Shown in pieces: positions 24,430-32,036 of a stretch of DNA of 32,036 nt. Every line of letters starts with the position of its first letter. Within the stretch, counting starts at the first letter, position 1. The notes beneath the pieces are model-generated. The model had not been told where the DNA came from. It did not search any database and saw only the letters and a program-made list of their open reading frames with translations. A program made the position numbers and the translations under genes. The stretch comes from an uncultured Ruminococcus sp. (GTDB lineage: Bacteria; Bacillota; Clostridia; Lachnospirales; Lachnospiraceae), in assembly GCA_904377845.1 (NCBI GenBank), contig CAJFGR010000022.1:1-32036 (forward strand), written 5' to 3'.

Positions 24430-26118
24430 ATGCAGTTAAATGGAGCTGAGATAGTAATAGAATGCCTGAAAGAGCAGGGGGTGGACACCGTCTTCGGATA
24501 TCCGGGCGGAGCGATCCTCAATGTGTACGATGAACTGTACAAACATCGCGATGAGATCCGGCATATTCTGACATCCCATGAGCAGGGAGCGTCCCATGCG
24601 GCAGACGGCTATGCGAGGGCTACAGGCAAGGTGGGCGTCTGTCTGGCGACCAGCGGTCCGGGTGCCACGAACCTTGTGACAGGTATCGCAACGGCATATA
24701 TGGACTCTATTCCGATCGTTGCGATTACGTGTAACGTGGGAGTATCGCTTCTCGGGAAAGACAGTTTCCAGGAGATAGACATTACAGGTATTACAATGCC
24801 TATCACAAAATACAGTTTTATTGTAAAGGATGTGACAAAGCTTGCCGATACGATCCGCAAGGCGTTCCGGATTGCAAAGACCGGACGTCCGGGTCCTGTG
24901 CTGATCGATATACCGAAAGATGTGACGGCTGCGGTTACGGAGTACGAACGCCAGGAGCTTGGAAAATACGTACCGGAACATCCGCATATCAATGAAGAGA
25001 AGATAAGAGATGTACTCTCCATGCTGGAGAATGCAGAGAGACCTTATGTTTTCGTAGGCGGCGGAGCAGTTCTCTCCGGTGCCAGTGAAGAATTAATGGA
25101 ATTTGTAAATAAGCTGGACGCACCGGTTACGGACAGTCTTATGGGAAAAGGAGCTTTTCCGGGGACGGATCCGCGCTATACAGGTATGCTTGGTATGCAT
25201 GGAACAAAGACTTCAAACTACGGCGTCAGTGAATGTGACCTGCTTGTTGTACTGGGAGCAAGATTCAGTGACCGGGTTACGGGTAATACAGAGACCTTTG
25301 CCAAGAATGCCAAGATCCTTCAGATCGATATTGATGCGGCGGAGATCAATAAAAATATACTGGTATCAGAAGAGATTATCGGCGATGTGAAAGAAGTGCT
25401 GAGCATATTGAACCGTCATCTCAGACAGCAGGATCACGCAAAGTGGCTGGAACACATACAGTCCTATAAAGAGAAGTATCCGCTGAAATATCATCCGGAT
25501 GTGCTTACAGGACCCTTTATTGTGGAAGAGATCTACCGTCAGACAAAAGGCGAAGCGCTGATCGTTACGGAAGTGGGACAGCATCAGATGTGGGCTGCCC
25601 AGTATTATAAATACACGAAGCCGAGAACGCTGCTTACATCGGGCGGCCTCGGAACAATGGGTTACGGCCTCGGCGCTTCCATGGGTGCAAAAGTCGGATG
25701 TCCGGATAAGACAGTTGTAAATATCGCCGGTGACGGATGTTTCCGTATGAATTTAAATGAGATCGCTACAGCGGTCAGACATAATATCCCGATTATAGAA
25801 GTGGTGGTTAATAACCATGTGCTCGGTATGGTTCGCCAGTGGCAGGATCTCTTCTACGATGAGAGATATTCTGCTACAGTGCTGCGTGATGCTGTTGACT
25901 TTGCAAAAGTGGCTGAAGCGATGGGCGCTGTGGGCATTCATGCAGAGACACAGGAAGAATTCAGAGCGGCGTTTGAAAAAGCGCTTTCCCTGAACCGTCC
26001 GGTTGTGATCGACTGTCAGATCGGCAGCGATGATAAGGTGTGGCCGATGGTTGCGCCGGGAACAGACATTAAAGAAGCATTTGACGAGGAGGATATGAAA
26101 AATGAGCAGAGTGTATAA
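24430..26118 (+). CDS. ilvB: Acetolactate synthase, large (catalytic) subunit
   Basis: 562 residues. A ThDP- and FAD-dependent enzyme joining two pyruvates (or pyruvate and 2-oxobutyrate) in the first common step of branched-chain amino-acid synthesis. Catalytic Glu51 lies in HEQGASHAADGYARATG. The ThDP motif GDGCFRMNLNEI...VVVNN and the loop LGMVRQWQDLFY are present. GGAAGGAG lies upstream; ATG 24430 is chosen over an in-frame TTG at 24406. The last 17 nt overlap serC. No ilvN regulatory subunit is adjacent, so it must be elsewhere or this isozyme lacks it. Confidence 0.95.
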   Translation: MQLNGAEIVIECLKEQGVDTVFGYPGGAILNVYDELYKHRDEIRHILTSHEQGASHAADGYARATGKVGVCLATSGPGATNLVTGIATAYMDSIPIVAITCNVGVSLLGKDSFQEIDITGITMPITKYSFIVKDVTKLADTIRKAFRIAKTGRPGPVLIDIPKDVTAAVTEYERQELGKYVPEHPHINEEKIRDVLSMLENAERPYVFVGGGAVLSGASEELMEFVNKLDAPVTDSLMGKGAFPGTDPRYTGMLGMHGTKTSNYGVSECDLLVVLGARFSDRVTGNTETFAKNAKILQIDIDAAEINKNILVSEEIIGDVKEVLSILNRHLRQQDHAKWLEHIQSYKEKYPLKYHPDVLTGPFIVEEIYRQTKGEALIVTEVGQHQMWAAQYYKYTKPRTLLTSGGLGTMGYGLGASMGAKVGCPDKTVVNIAGDGCFRMNLNEIATAVRHNIPIIEVVVNNHVLGMVRQWQDLFYDERYSATVLRDAVDFAKVAEAMGAVGIHAETQEEFRAAFEKALSLNRPVVIDCQIGSDDKVWPMVAPGTDIKEAFDEEDMKNEQSV

Positions 26119-27184
26119 TTTCTCAGCAGGTCCGGCTGTACTGCCGGAGGAAGTGCTTAAAGAAGCAGCCGATGAAATGCTGGACTACAGAGGAACGGGA
26201 ATGTCGGTGATGGAGATGAGCCACCGCTCCAAAGCTTTTGAGGAGATCATTACGACAGCAGAGCAGGATCTTCGTGATCTGATGGGAATTCCGGATAATT
26301 ATAAGGTTCTTTTTCTTCAGGGCGGCGCATCCCAGCAGTTTGCAATGATTCCGATGAATCTGATGAAGAACCGTGTGGCGGACTATATTATTACAGGGCA
26401 GTGGGCGAAGAAAGCGGCGAAAGAAGCAGAAAAGTACGGAAAGGTTAACAGGATTGCATCATCCGAGGATAAGACATTTTCCTATATTCCGGACTGTTCC
26501 GATCTGCCGGTATCCGAAGATGCGGACTATGTCTATATCTGTGAAAACAATACGATTTACGGAACCAAGTTCAAAGAGCTTCCGAATACAAAAGGCAAGA
26601 CGCTTGTGGCTGATGTCTCATCCTGCTTCTTGTCCGAGCCTGTAGATGTGACAAAATACGGACTGATTTATGGCGGAGTCCAGAAAAATATCGGACCTGC
26701 AGGTGTAGTTATTGTAATCATCAGGGAGGATCTGATTACAGAGGATGTACTTCCGGGCACTCCGACTATGCTTACATACAAGACGCACGCTGACGCAAAA
26801 TCTCTTTACAATACACCTCCTGCATACGGAATTTATATCTGCGGTAAAGTATTTAAGTGGCTCAAAGCCCAGGGCGGCCTTGAGGCGATGAAAGAGAGAA
26901 ATGAGAAGAAGGCGAAGGTTCTCTATGATTTCCTTGACCAGAGCAGACTTTTTAAGGGAACTGTAGTACCAAAGGACCGTTCTCTCATGAACGTACCGTT
27001 TGTGACAGGAAATGCAGATCTGGATGCCAAATTTGTCAAAGAGGCAAAAGAAGCAGGACTTGAGAACCTGAAAGGACACAGAACGGTCGGCGGTATGCGT
27101 GCAAGCATTTATAATGCAATGCCGTACGAAGGTGTCGTGGCACTTGTTGATTTTATGAAGAAATTTGAAGAGGAGAATCTGTAA
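26102..27184 (+). CDS. serC: Phosphoserine aminotransferase
   Basis: 360 residues. This PLP enzyme transfers an amino group from glutamate to 3-phosphohydroxypyruvate, giving phosphoserine. N-terminal VYNFSAGPAVLPEEVL, the substrate loop EMSHRSKAF (38-46), and PLP lysine K195 in GGVQKNIGPAG are diagnostic. The C-terminal GHRTVGGMRASIYNAMP binds phosphate. GAGGA lies 8-9 nt upstream of the ATG, inside ilvB; the 17-nt overlap points to translational coupling. One nucleotide separates it from serA. Confidence 0.97.
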   Translation: MSRVYNFSAGPAVLPEEVLKEAADEMLDYRGTGMSVMEMSHRSKAFEEIITTAEQDLRDLMGIPDNYKVLFLQGGASQQFAMIPMNLMKNRVADYIITGQWAKKAAKEAEKYGKVNRIASSEDKTFSYIPDCSDLPVSEDADYVYICENNTIYGTKFKELPNTKGKTLVADVSSCFLSEPVDVTKYGLIYGGVQKNIGPAGVVIVIIREDLITEDVLPGTPTMLTYKTHADAKSLYNTPPAYGIYICGKVFKWLKAQGGLEAMKERNEKKAKVLYDFLDQSRLFKGTVVPKDRSLMNVPFVTGNADLDAKFVKEAKEAGLENLKGHRTVGGMRASIYNAMPYEGVVALVDFMKKFEEENL

Positions 27185-27185
27185 G

Positions 27186-28349
27186 ATGTATAAATATCAT
27201 TGCCTTAATCCGATCTCGGAAGCGGGACTGAGCCAGTTGGATGAAAATTATGTAATGACGGGAAATGCGGATGAGGCTGACGCGATTCTCGTAAGAAGCG
27301 CTAAGATGCACGATATGGATTTCGGGGATAATCTGAAAGCCATCGCACGTGCCGGGGCCGGGGTTAATAATATTCCGCTGGATCGCTGCGCGGAAGAGGG
27401 AATCGTTGTGTTTAACACTCCGGGAGCAAATGCAAACGGAGTAAAAGAACTGGTGATTGCAGGAATGCTTCTGGCAGCGCGTGATATTATCGGCGGCATT
27501 AACTGGGTACAGGAGTATGAGGAAGACGGAGATATCGCCAAAATTACGGAGAAGAAAAAGAAAGCCTTTGCGGGAACAGAGCTTCAGGGAAAGAAGCTGG
27601 GGGTAATCGGTCTGGGAGCAATCGGTGTTCGTGTGGCCAACGTGGCGATTCATCTCGGTATGGATGTTTACGGATATGATCCATATGTGTCGGTTGATGC
27701 GGCATGGATGCTTTCGCGGAGCATTCACCATGCGAAGACGGTAGACGAACTGTATAAGGAGTGCGATTACATTACAATCCACGTGCCGGCGCTTGAAGAT
27801 ACGAAAGGCATGATTGATAAGAATGCCATCGGTCTGATGAAGGACGGCGTGGTAATCCTCAATCTTGCCCGCGATGTCCTCGTAAACCAGGAGGATATTG
27901 TGGATGCGCTTGTATCCGGAAAGGTCCGTTCTTATGTGACGGATTTCCCGACAAAGGAGATTGTCGGCGTGAAAAATGCTATTGTGATTCCACATCTGGG
28001 CGCATCCACCGAGGAGTCGGAGGATAACTGTGCAAAGATGGCTGCCGCAGAACTGAAGGATTTCCTTGAAAACGGTAATATTACACATTCTGTAAATTAT
28101 CCGGACTGTAATATGGGAGTCAAGGGAGAAGGTCAGAGAATTACGATCCTGCATAAGAATATACCGAATATGCTTGGACAGTTTACAACGCTGCTCGCGG
28201 AGAAAAATATGAATATAGCCCTTATGACAAATAAGAGCAGAAAAGAGTATGCCTATACAATGATCGATGTGGACACAGAGGTGTCTTCTGAACTGGAAAA
28301 ACAGCTTGCCGGTGTGAACGGTGTACTCAAAGTGCGTGTGATACGATAA
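27186..28349 (+). CDS. serA: D-3-phosphoglycerate dehydrogenase with ACT domain
   Basis: 387 residues, the short type. It oxidises 3-phosphoglycerate to 3-phosphohydroxypyruvate, the first step of serine synthesis. Rossmann motif GVIGLGAIGVRVANVA; catalytic Arg in VRSAKM/RAGAGVNNI and in the NLARDVLVN stretch, and His in PHLGASTEESE. A C-terminal ACT domain (about 320-387, RITILHKNIPNMLGQ and on) suggests serine feedback. ATG 27186 is preceded by GAGGAG; an in-frame ATG at 27165 inside serC is rejected. It is last in the operon; phosphoserine phosphatase (serB) is not nearby. Confidence 0.95.
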   Translation: MYKYHCLNPISEAGLSQLDENYVMTGNADEADAILVRSAKMHDMDFGDNLKAIARAGAGVNNIPLDRCAEEGIVVFNTPGANANGVKELVIAGMLLAARDIIGGINWVQEYEEDGDIAKITEKKKKAFAGTELQGKKLGVIGLGAIGVRVANVAIHLGMDVYGYDPYVSVDAAWMLSRSIHHAKTVDELYKECDYITIHVPALEDTKGMIDKNAIGLMKDGVVILNLARDVLVNQEDIVDALVSGKVRSYVTDFPTKEIVGVKNAIVIPHLGASTEESEDNCAKMAAAELKDFLENGNITHSVNYPDCNMGVKGEGQRITILHKNIPNMLGQFTTLLAEKNMNIALMTNKSRKEYAYTMIDVDTEVSSELEKQLAGVNGVLKVRVIR

Positions 28350-28437
28350 AAGCGACAAAGAACGGCGCCGACATAATTTGACAGAGGAGAAATGAGCCTG
28401 CCGTTCCGCATAACACGAATACATTGACGACAGAGAG

Positions 28438-28483
28438 GTCGGAAAAGATACAGTACTACAGCTGTATCTTTCCGGCTTTTTCT
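28438..28483 (+). terminator. Terminator of the leuB-serA operon
   Basis: Arms GTCGGAAAAGATACAG and CTGTATCTTTCCGGC pair with one bulged A and one G-T, then TTTTTC. The 88 nt between serA and this hairpin contain a further inverted repeat, GAACGGC (28360-28366) with GCCGTTC (28400-28406). Confidence 0.85.
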
Positions 28484-28518
28484 TGTCCGCAGATTAAACA
28501 GAAATTTCTGGAAAATAT

Positions 28519-28547
28519 TTGACATTAATTGCATTCTTGTATACAAT
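28519..28547 (+). promoter_or_regulatory. Promoter of the citrate synthase-gntR-icd operon
   Basis: TTGACA (28519-28524), 17-nt spacer, TACAAT (28542-28547). The -10 box lies inside the palindrome at 28529-28554. Confidence 0.8.
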
Positions 28548-28554
28548 TATGCAA
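28529..28554. promoter_or_regulatory. Candidate GntR operator overlapping the -10 box
   Basis: A 26-nt palindrome: TTGCAT (28529-28534), two bases, the perfect 10-nt palindrome TTGTATACAA (28537-28546), two bases, and ATGCAA (28549-28554). A further inverted pair of the same half-site, ATACAA (28558-28563) and TTGTAT (28575-28580), lies downstream. GntR-family dimers commonly bind palindromes with a central GTATAC or similar core, and a gntR gene is in this operon, so autogenous repression is likely. Confidence 0.65.
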
Positions 28555-28603
28555 GGATACAAAATGATATAAATTGTATTTATCAGAGACGGAGGAAGAA
28601 AAC

Positions 28604-29992
28604 ATGGAAGACAGAAAAGTTTTTTTAAACGAGCACACAAATCTTCTGGAACTTGAGGAGCATATGTTTCCGCTTGTGGATGTGGAGACTCCGAATGTGT
28701 TCCGGAATCTGTTCCATTATGACGAGATACCGAAAATCGCGTTTAACGACAGAATCGTGCCGCACCATATGCCGGATGAGATCTGGATAACAGATACCAC
28801 TTTTCGTGATGGACAGCAGTCAAGAGCACCTTATACATCCGACCAGATTGTGACGATCTATGATTATCTGCATCGGCTGGGAGGACCAAACGGAAAGATC
28901 CGGCAGAGTGAATTCTTCCTCTACAGTAAAAAAGACAGAGATGCTGTGTACCGCTGCCTGGAAAAGGGATATGAATTTCCTGAGGTTACGAGCTGGATAA
29001 GGGCGAGCAAAAAGGATTTTGAACTGGTAAAAGAGATCGGATTGAAGGAAACGGGTATACTTGTCAGCTGTTCGGATTATCATATCTTTTATAAACTGAA
29101 GATGACGCGCAGACAGGCGATGGAGCATTATCTTTCTGTTGTGCGTGAGTGTATGGAGACCGGTGTCAGGCCGAGATGTCATCTGGAGGATATCACAAGA
29201 TCAGATATCTACGGATTCGTGATACCGTTCTGTGTAGAGTTAATGAAGCTGATGGAGCAATATCGCATTCCGGTAAAGATCCGCGTCTGCGATACGATGG
29301 GATACGGGGTTAATTATCCCGGCGCCGTAATTCCCCGGTCCATACCGGGGATTATCTACGGACTGATGGTTCATGCAGGCGTGCCCAGCGAACTGATTGA
29401 GTTCCACGGACACAATGATTTTTATAAGGCAGTAAATAATTCGAGCACAGCATGGCTCTATGGGGCGTGCGGAGTCAACTGTTCCCTGTTCGGCATAGGG
29501 GAGAGGACAGGCAATACTCCTCTGGAGGCCATGGTATTCGAATATGCACAGCTGCGCGGTACGCTGGACGGCATGGATACTACGGTGATTACAGAACTTG
29601 CTGAATACTATGAAAAAGAGATCGGATATAAAATTCCTCCGAGAACTCCGTTTGTCGGCAGAAATTTCAATGTGACAAGAGCAGGCATTCATGCCGACGG
29701 TATGTTGAAAAACGAGGAGATTTACAACATATTTGATACAGACAAATTCCTGAACCGTCCGGCTCTTGTCTCGATTTCCAATACATCGGGAACAGCCGGC
29801 ATCGCCTACTGGATCAATGCGTATTACAAACTTTCCGGAGACAGACAGGTAGATAAGAATTCAGAACTGGTCCGCAGAGTGAAGGCAAGTGTGGATAAAG
29901 AATATGAGGACGGAAGGGTTACGGTCTTGACAGATGAAGAATTAATTGACAAAATAGACAGTGTATGTAAAGAACTGCATATGACATTGTGA
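28604..29992 (+). CDS. HMGL-like acyltransferase, probable (Re)-citrate synthase
   Basis: 462 residues of the isopropylmalate/homocitrate synthase (DRE-TIM metallolyase) superfamily, condensing acetyl-CoA with a 2-oxo acid. Motifs: DTTFRDGQQS (64-73; metal Asp and catalytic Arg), EFHGHNDF (about 266-273; metal His pair), GIGERTGNTPLEAM (about 298), and HADGMLKN. It lacks the long C-terminal leucine-regulatory domain of typical LeuA. Clostridia without classical citrate synthase use a Re-face enzyme of this superfamily. The neighbouring icd makes citrate synthesis from oxaloacetate the best fit; homocitrate or isopropylmalate synthase remain possible. ATG 28604 has GGAGGA 7 nt upstream. Confidence 0.75.
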   Translation: MEDRKVFLNEHTNLLELEEHMFPLVDVETPNVFRNLFHYDEIPKIAFNDRIVPHHMPDEIWITDTTFRDGQQSRAPYTSDQIVTIYDYLHRLGGPNGKIRQSEFFLYSKKDRDAVYRCLEKGYEFPEVTSWIRASKKDFELVKEIGLKETGILVSCSDYHIFYKLKMTRRQAMEHYLSVVRECMETGVRPRCHLEDITRSDIYGFVIPFCVELMKLMEQYRIPVKIRVCDTMGYGVNYPGAVIPRSIPGIIYGLMVHAGVPSELIEFHGHNDFYKAVNNSSTAWLYGACGVNCSLFGIGERTGNTPLEAMVFEYAQLRGTLDGMDTTVITELAEYYEKEIGYKIPPRTPFVGRNFNVTRAGIHADGMLKNEEIYNIFDTDKFLNRPALVSISNTSGTAGIAYWINAYYKLSGDRQVDKNSELVRRVKASVDKEYEDGRVTVLTDEELIDKIDSVCKELHMTL

Positions 29993-30008
29993 CCAGGAGG
30001 GCTTCAGG

Positions 30009-30686
30009 ATGGAGGAATATCAGGATCATTCCCTGAGCGGGCGTGTTTTTCAGAAGATCCGTGAAGATATCCTTAACGGAAAGTATAAGGAAAATGATGA
30101 GCTCAGGGAGAATACCATCGGAAGAGAATTAGGAGTGAGCCGCACTCCTGTCAGAGAGGCTCTCAGACAGCTTGAACTGGAGGGGCTTGTGACGATCATT
30201 CCGAATAGAGGGGCTTACGTGACAGGCATCAGCCGGAAAGATATCTGGGATATCTATATGATCCGCTCACATCTGGAAGGATTGTGTGCCAGATGGGCGG
30301 TGGAGCATATCACAGAAGAGCAGCTTGATGCGCTGGAAGAAACCCTGATGCTCTCTGAATTTCAGATGAACAAGGAGAGCGGGTTCAGTGTGCAGCAGGT
30401 AGCCGCCCTGGACGGAAGGTTTCATGCAATACTCTATGATGCTTCGGGTAGCCGGATATTGAGCCATGTTCTGACGGATTTTCATAACTATGTACAGATG
30501 GCGCGCAAGTCGTCTATCGTTTCGGAAGAAAGAGCAAGAAAATCCATACGGGAACACCGCCAGATCCTGCGTGCTATTAAAGAGCGGGATGCAGAGATGG
30601 CGGAACAGCTTGCAAACGAACATATTTTACACGTAATGCAGAACCTGAAAAAGCAGGGATACCGCGCGGATGCGGCGGAGATGTAA
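30009..30686 (+). CDS. GntR-family regulator, FCD (FadR) subfamily
   Basis: 225 residues. The N-terminal winged helix (about 10-76) has [34 protein letters not shown]. The all-helical FCD domain (about 80-215) keeps histidines expected for a metal-bound effector pocket: [18 protein letters not shown] and ANEHI. FCD regulators usually sense small carboxylates, so citrate, isocitrate or 2-oxoglutarate are reasonable candidates here, as an inference from context. AGGAGG lies 9 nt upstream of the ATG; the gene sits 16 nt after the citrate-synthase-like gene and is followed by icd. A probable operator is at 28529-28554. Confidence 0.9.
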   Translation: MEEYQDHSLSGRVFQKIREDILNGKYKENDELRENTIGRELGVSRTPVREALRQLELEGLVTIIPNRGAYVTGISRKDIWDIYMIRSHLEGLCARWAVEHITEEQLDALEETLMLSEFQMNKESGFSVQQVAALDGRFHAILYDASGSRILSHVLTDFHNYVQMARKSSIVSEERARKSIREHRQILRAIKERDAEMAEQLANEHILHVMQNLKKQGYRADAAEM

Positions 30687-30744
30687 AAAGGGGACGGCAC
30701 AGCCTGTCTGTGCTGTCAGCAAAAAGATCAGGAGGAGACAGACA

Positions 30745-31941
30745 ATGGAAAAAATTAAAATGACGACACCGCTTGTGGAGATGGACGGAGATGAGATGAC
30801 AAGGATTCTCTGGAAGATGATCAAGGACGAACTTCTTATCCCGTATATTGATCTTAAAACAGAATACTATGATCTTGGGCTTGAGCACAGGAATGAGACA
30901 AATGATCAGGTTACCATAGATTCTGCAATGGCGACAAAGAAATATAAAGTGGCGGTAAAATGTGCTACAATCACGCCGAATGCAGCGCGTATGGACGAGT
31001 ATAACCTGAAAGAGATGTGGAAGAGCCCGAATGGAACAATCCGTGCTATTCTTGATGGAACTGTATTCCGTGCACCGATCGTTGTGAAAGGCATTGAGCC
31101 ATGTGTGAAGAACTGGGAAAAACCGATCACAATTGCAAGGCACGCATATGGAGACGTCTACAAGGGCTCTGAGATGAAAATACCGGGACCCGGCAAGGTA
31201 GAGCTTGTGTACACGGCTGAAGACGGAAGTCAGACAAAAGAACTGGTACATAATTTTGACGGACCCGGTATTGTACAGGGAATGCACAATCTGAATAAAT
31301 CCATAGAGAGTTTTGCAAGGAGCTGTTTCTCCTATGCCCTTGATACAAAACAGGATCTGTGGTTTGCAACAAAAGATACGATCTCCAAGAAATACGACCA
31401 TACATTCAAAGATATTTTCCAGGAGATTTACGATGCTGAGTTCGACGAGAAGTTCAAAGCGGCGGGAATTGAATATTTCTACACTCTGATCGACGATGCG
31501 GTAGCGCGTGTAATGAAATCCCACGGCGGCTATATATGGGCGTGCAAGAACTATGATGGCGATGTAATGAGCGATATGATCTCATCTGCCTTTGGTTCAC
31601 TGGCTATGATGACATCGGTTCTTGTATCTCCGGAAGGATACTATGAGTATGAGGCAGCTCACGGCACAGTGCAGCGTCACTATTACAAACATTTGAAAGG
31701 CGAAGAGACATCCACCAATTCTGTGGCAACAATCTTTGCATGGACCGGTGCTCTGAGAAAACGCGGAGAGCTGGACGGTAATAAAGATCTGATGGAATTT
31801 GCTGACCGTCTTGAAAAAGCGACTATCGATACCATCGAGGCCGGAGAAATGACAAAAGATCTGGCGCTGATCACGACAATCGAAAATCCGACAGTATTAA
31901 ACAGCGAGCAGTTCATTAAAGCAATCGCCAAAAGACTGTAA
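30745..31941 (+). CDS. icd: NADP-dependent isocitrate dehydrogenase (eukaryotic-type)
   Basis: 398 residues of the homodimeric type II isocitrate dehydrogenase group shared with eukaryotes, not the E. coli-type. It converts isocitrate to 2-oxoglutarate and CO2. Signatures: [54 protein letters not shown], and [26 protein letters not shown] with metal-binding aspartates. [32 protein letters not shown] forms the NADP site. ATG 30745 has GGAGGAG upstream; the longer open frame to 30670 overlaps gntR and is rejected. With the upstream citrate-synthase-like enzyme it forms an oxidative route to glutamate precursor; aconitase is not in the window. The inverted element begins at its stop codon. Confidence 0.97.
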   Translation: MEKIKMTTPLVEMDGDEMTRILWKMIKDELLIPYIDLKTEYYDLGLEHRNETNDQVTIDSAMATKKYKVAVKCATITPNAARMDEYNLKEMWKSPNGTIRAILDGTVFRAPIVVKGIEPCVKNWEKPITIARHAYGDVYKGSEMKIPGPGKVELVYTAEDGSQTKELVHNFDGPGIVQGMHNLNKSIESFARSCFSYALDTKQDLWFATKDTISKKYDHTFKDIFQEIYDAEFDEKFKAAGIEYFYTLIDDAVARVMKSHGGYIWACKNYDGDVMSDMISSAFGSLAMMTSVLVSPEGYYEYEAAHGTVQRHYYKHLKGEETSTNSVATIFAWTGALRKRGELDGNKDLMEFADRLEKATIDTIEAGEMTKDLALITTIENPTVLNSEQFIKAIAKRL

Positions 31942-32036
31942 ATTCCGATTTTTCGTATCGGCTGATGTTACGCACAACGTCTGGACACAGTCACCTACTG
32001 CAGTCTGACTCACGTATCCACAGACAGAGAAAAAGA
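31939..32036 (+). repeat. Right copy of the two-block inverted element, starting at the icd stop codon
   Basis: Positions 31939-31963, including the TAA of icd, are identical over 25 nt to the copy following the NSS gene. A 43-nt unrelated spacer follows, then GACTCACGTATCC and its continuation (32007-32035), matching the left copy at 25 of 29 positions. Both copies point outward and run to the window ends. No transposase or T-run is visible. Confidence 0.75.

Noticed and set aside
27153-28424. Open frame of 423 codons on the minus strand
   Set aside because: It lies opposite serA, has no recognisable domain, is rich in His/Cys/Arg as expected of an antisense frame, and lacks a ribosome binding site. 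serA is unambiguous.
28392-28427. Eleven-codon leader peptide after serA
   Set aside because: The GAGGAG site is only 2 nt from the ATG, no promoter precedes it, and the following hairpin is best explained as the operon terminator; the real promoter of the next operon lies downstream.
30577-31524. Open frame of 315 codons on the minus strand
   Set aside because: Antisense to icd and the end of gntR; no plausible protein features.
31942-31963. Hairpin after icd as an ordinary intrinsic terminator
   Set aside because: The stem is 5 bp with a 7-nt loop and is followed by CTGATG, not a T-run; the identical sequence after the NSS gene points to a repeat element.
1-32036. The terminal inverted elements as ends of one large transposon enclosing the window
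   Set aside because: The enclosed genes are core housekeeping genes (rpoD, dnaG, infC), no transposase is present, and the copies include the natural stop codons of their genes.

Overview
The window reads as a chromosomal segment of a low-to-middle GC Firmicute, most likely a gut-type member of the Lachnospiraceae (Clostridia). The evidence is AGGAGG-type ribosome binding sites on nearly every gene, a tryptophan T-box, the clostridial order dgt-dnaG-rpoD-trmK-Nif3, a eukaryotic-type NADP isocitrate dehydrogenase beside a Re-citrate-synthase-like enzyme, and a tgt-yajC pair. This assignment is inferred from gene content; no database search was possible. Nearly all genes are on the plus strand. 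The exceptions are an NSS transporter at the left end, a small XRE regulator and aroC.

Layout. 1-1434: a sodium-dependent NSS transporter (minus). 1656-3142: the infC-rpmI-rplT translation operon, with an attenuator-like leader and a non-canonical AUU start for infC. 3242-4261: a DUF2804 protein. 4322-6220: a Trp-specific T-box controlling a stand-alone TrpB2-type tryptophan synthase beta chain. 6352-7376: a tRNA-Leu(AAG) with its own promoter and terminator, then a lipoprotein. 7367-7609: an XRE regulator (minus). 7833-16959: a long run made of a double-domain PPK2 polyphosphate:AMP phosphotransferase, dGTPase-like dgt, primase dnaG, sigma factor rpoD, tRNA methyltransferase trmK, a Nif3-like protein and a nucleoside kinase. 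A palindrome and a tandem 69-nt repeat interrupt it between rpoD and trmK. 16974-18228: aroC (minus), divergent from an L,D-transpeptidase. 18229-21450: L,D-transpeptidase, tgt and yajC. 21510-28483: an amino-acid operon leuB-ilvD-ilvB-serC-serA. 28519-31941: a Re-citrate-synthase-like enzyme, a GntR/FCD regulator and icd.

How the genes work together. The right half supplies amino-acid precursors: chorismate (aroC), branched-chain intermediates (leuB, ilvD, ilvB), serine (serC, serA) and 2-oxoglutarate for glutamate (citrate synthase plus icd). The centre is the core replication/transcription/translation cluster, with nucleotide-pool enzymes around it (Pap, Dgt, nucleoside kinase).

The most unusual signals are non-coding. 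(1) The window is bounded by two inverted copies of a ~98-nt two-block element, each beginning exactly at the stop codon of the flanking gene. (2) A 60-nt near-perfect palindrome and a tandem repeat lie between rpoD and trmK. (3) An inverted-repeat-bearing stretch appears to have been inserted in frame into trmK. (4) A 26-nt palindrome overlaps the -10 box of the citrate synthase-GntR-icd operon and is probably the regulator's operator. I did not find a CRISPR array, transposase, phage module or recognisable defence system; most of the window is core metabolism.
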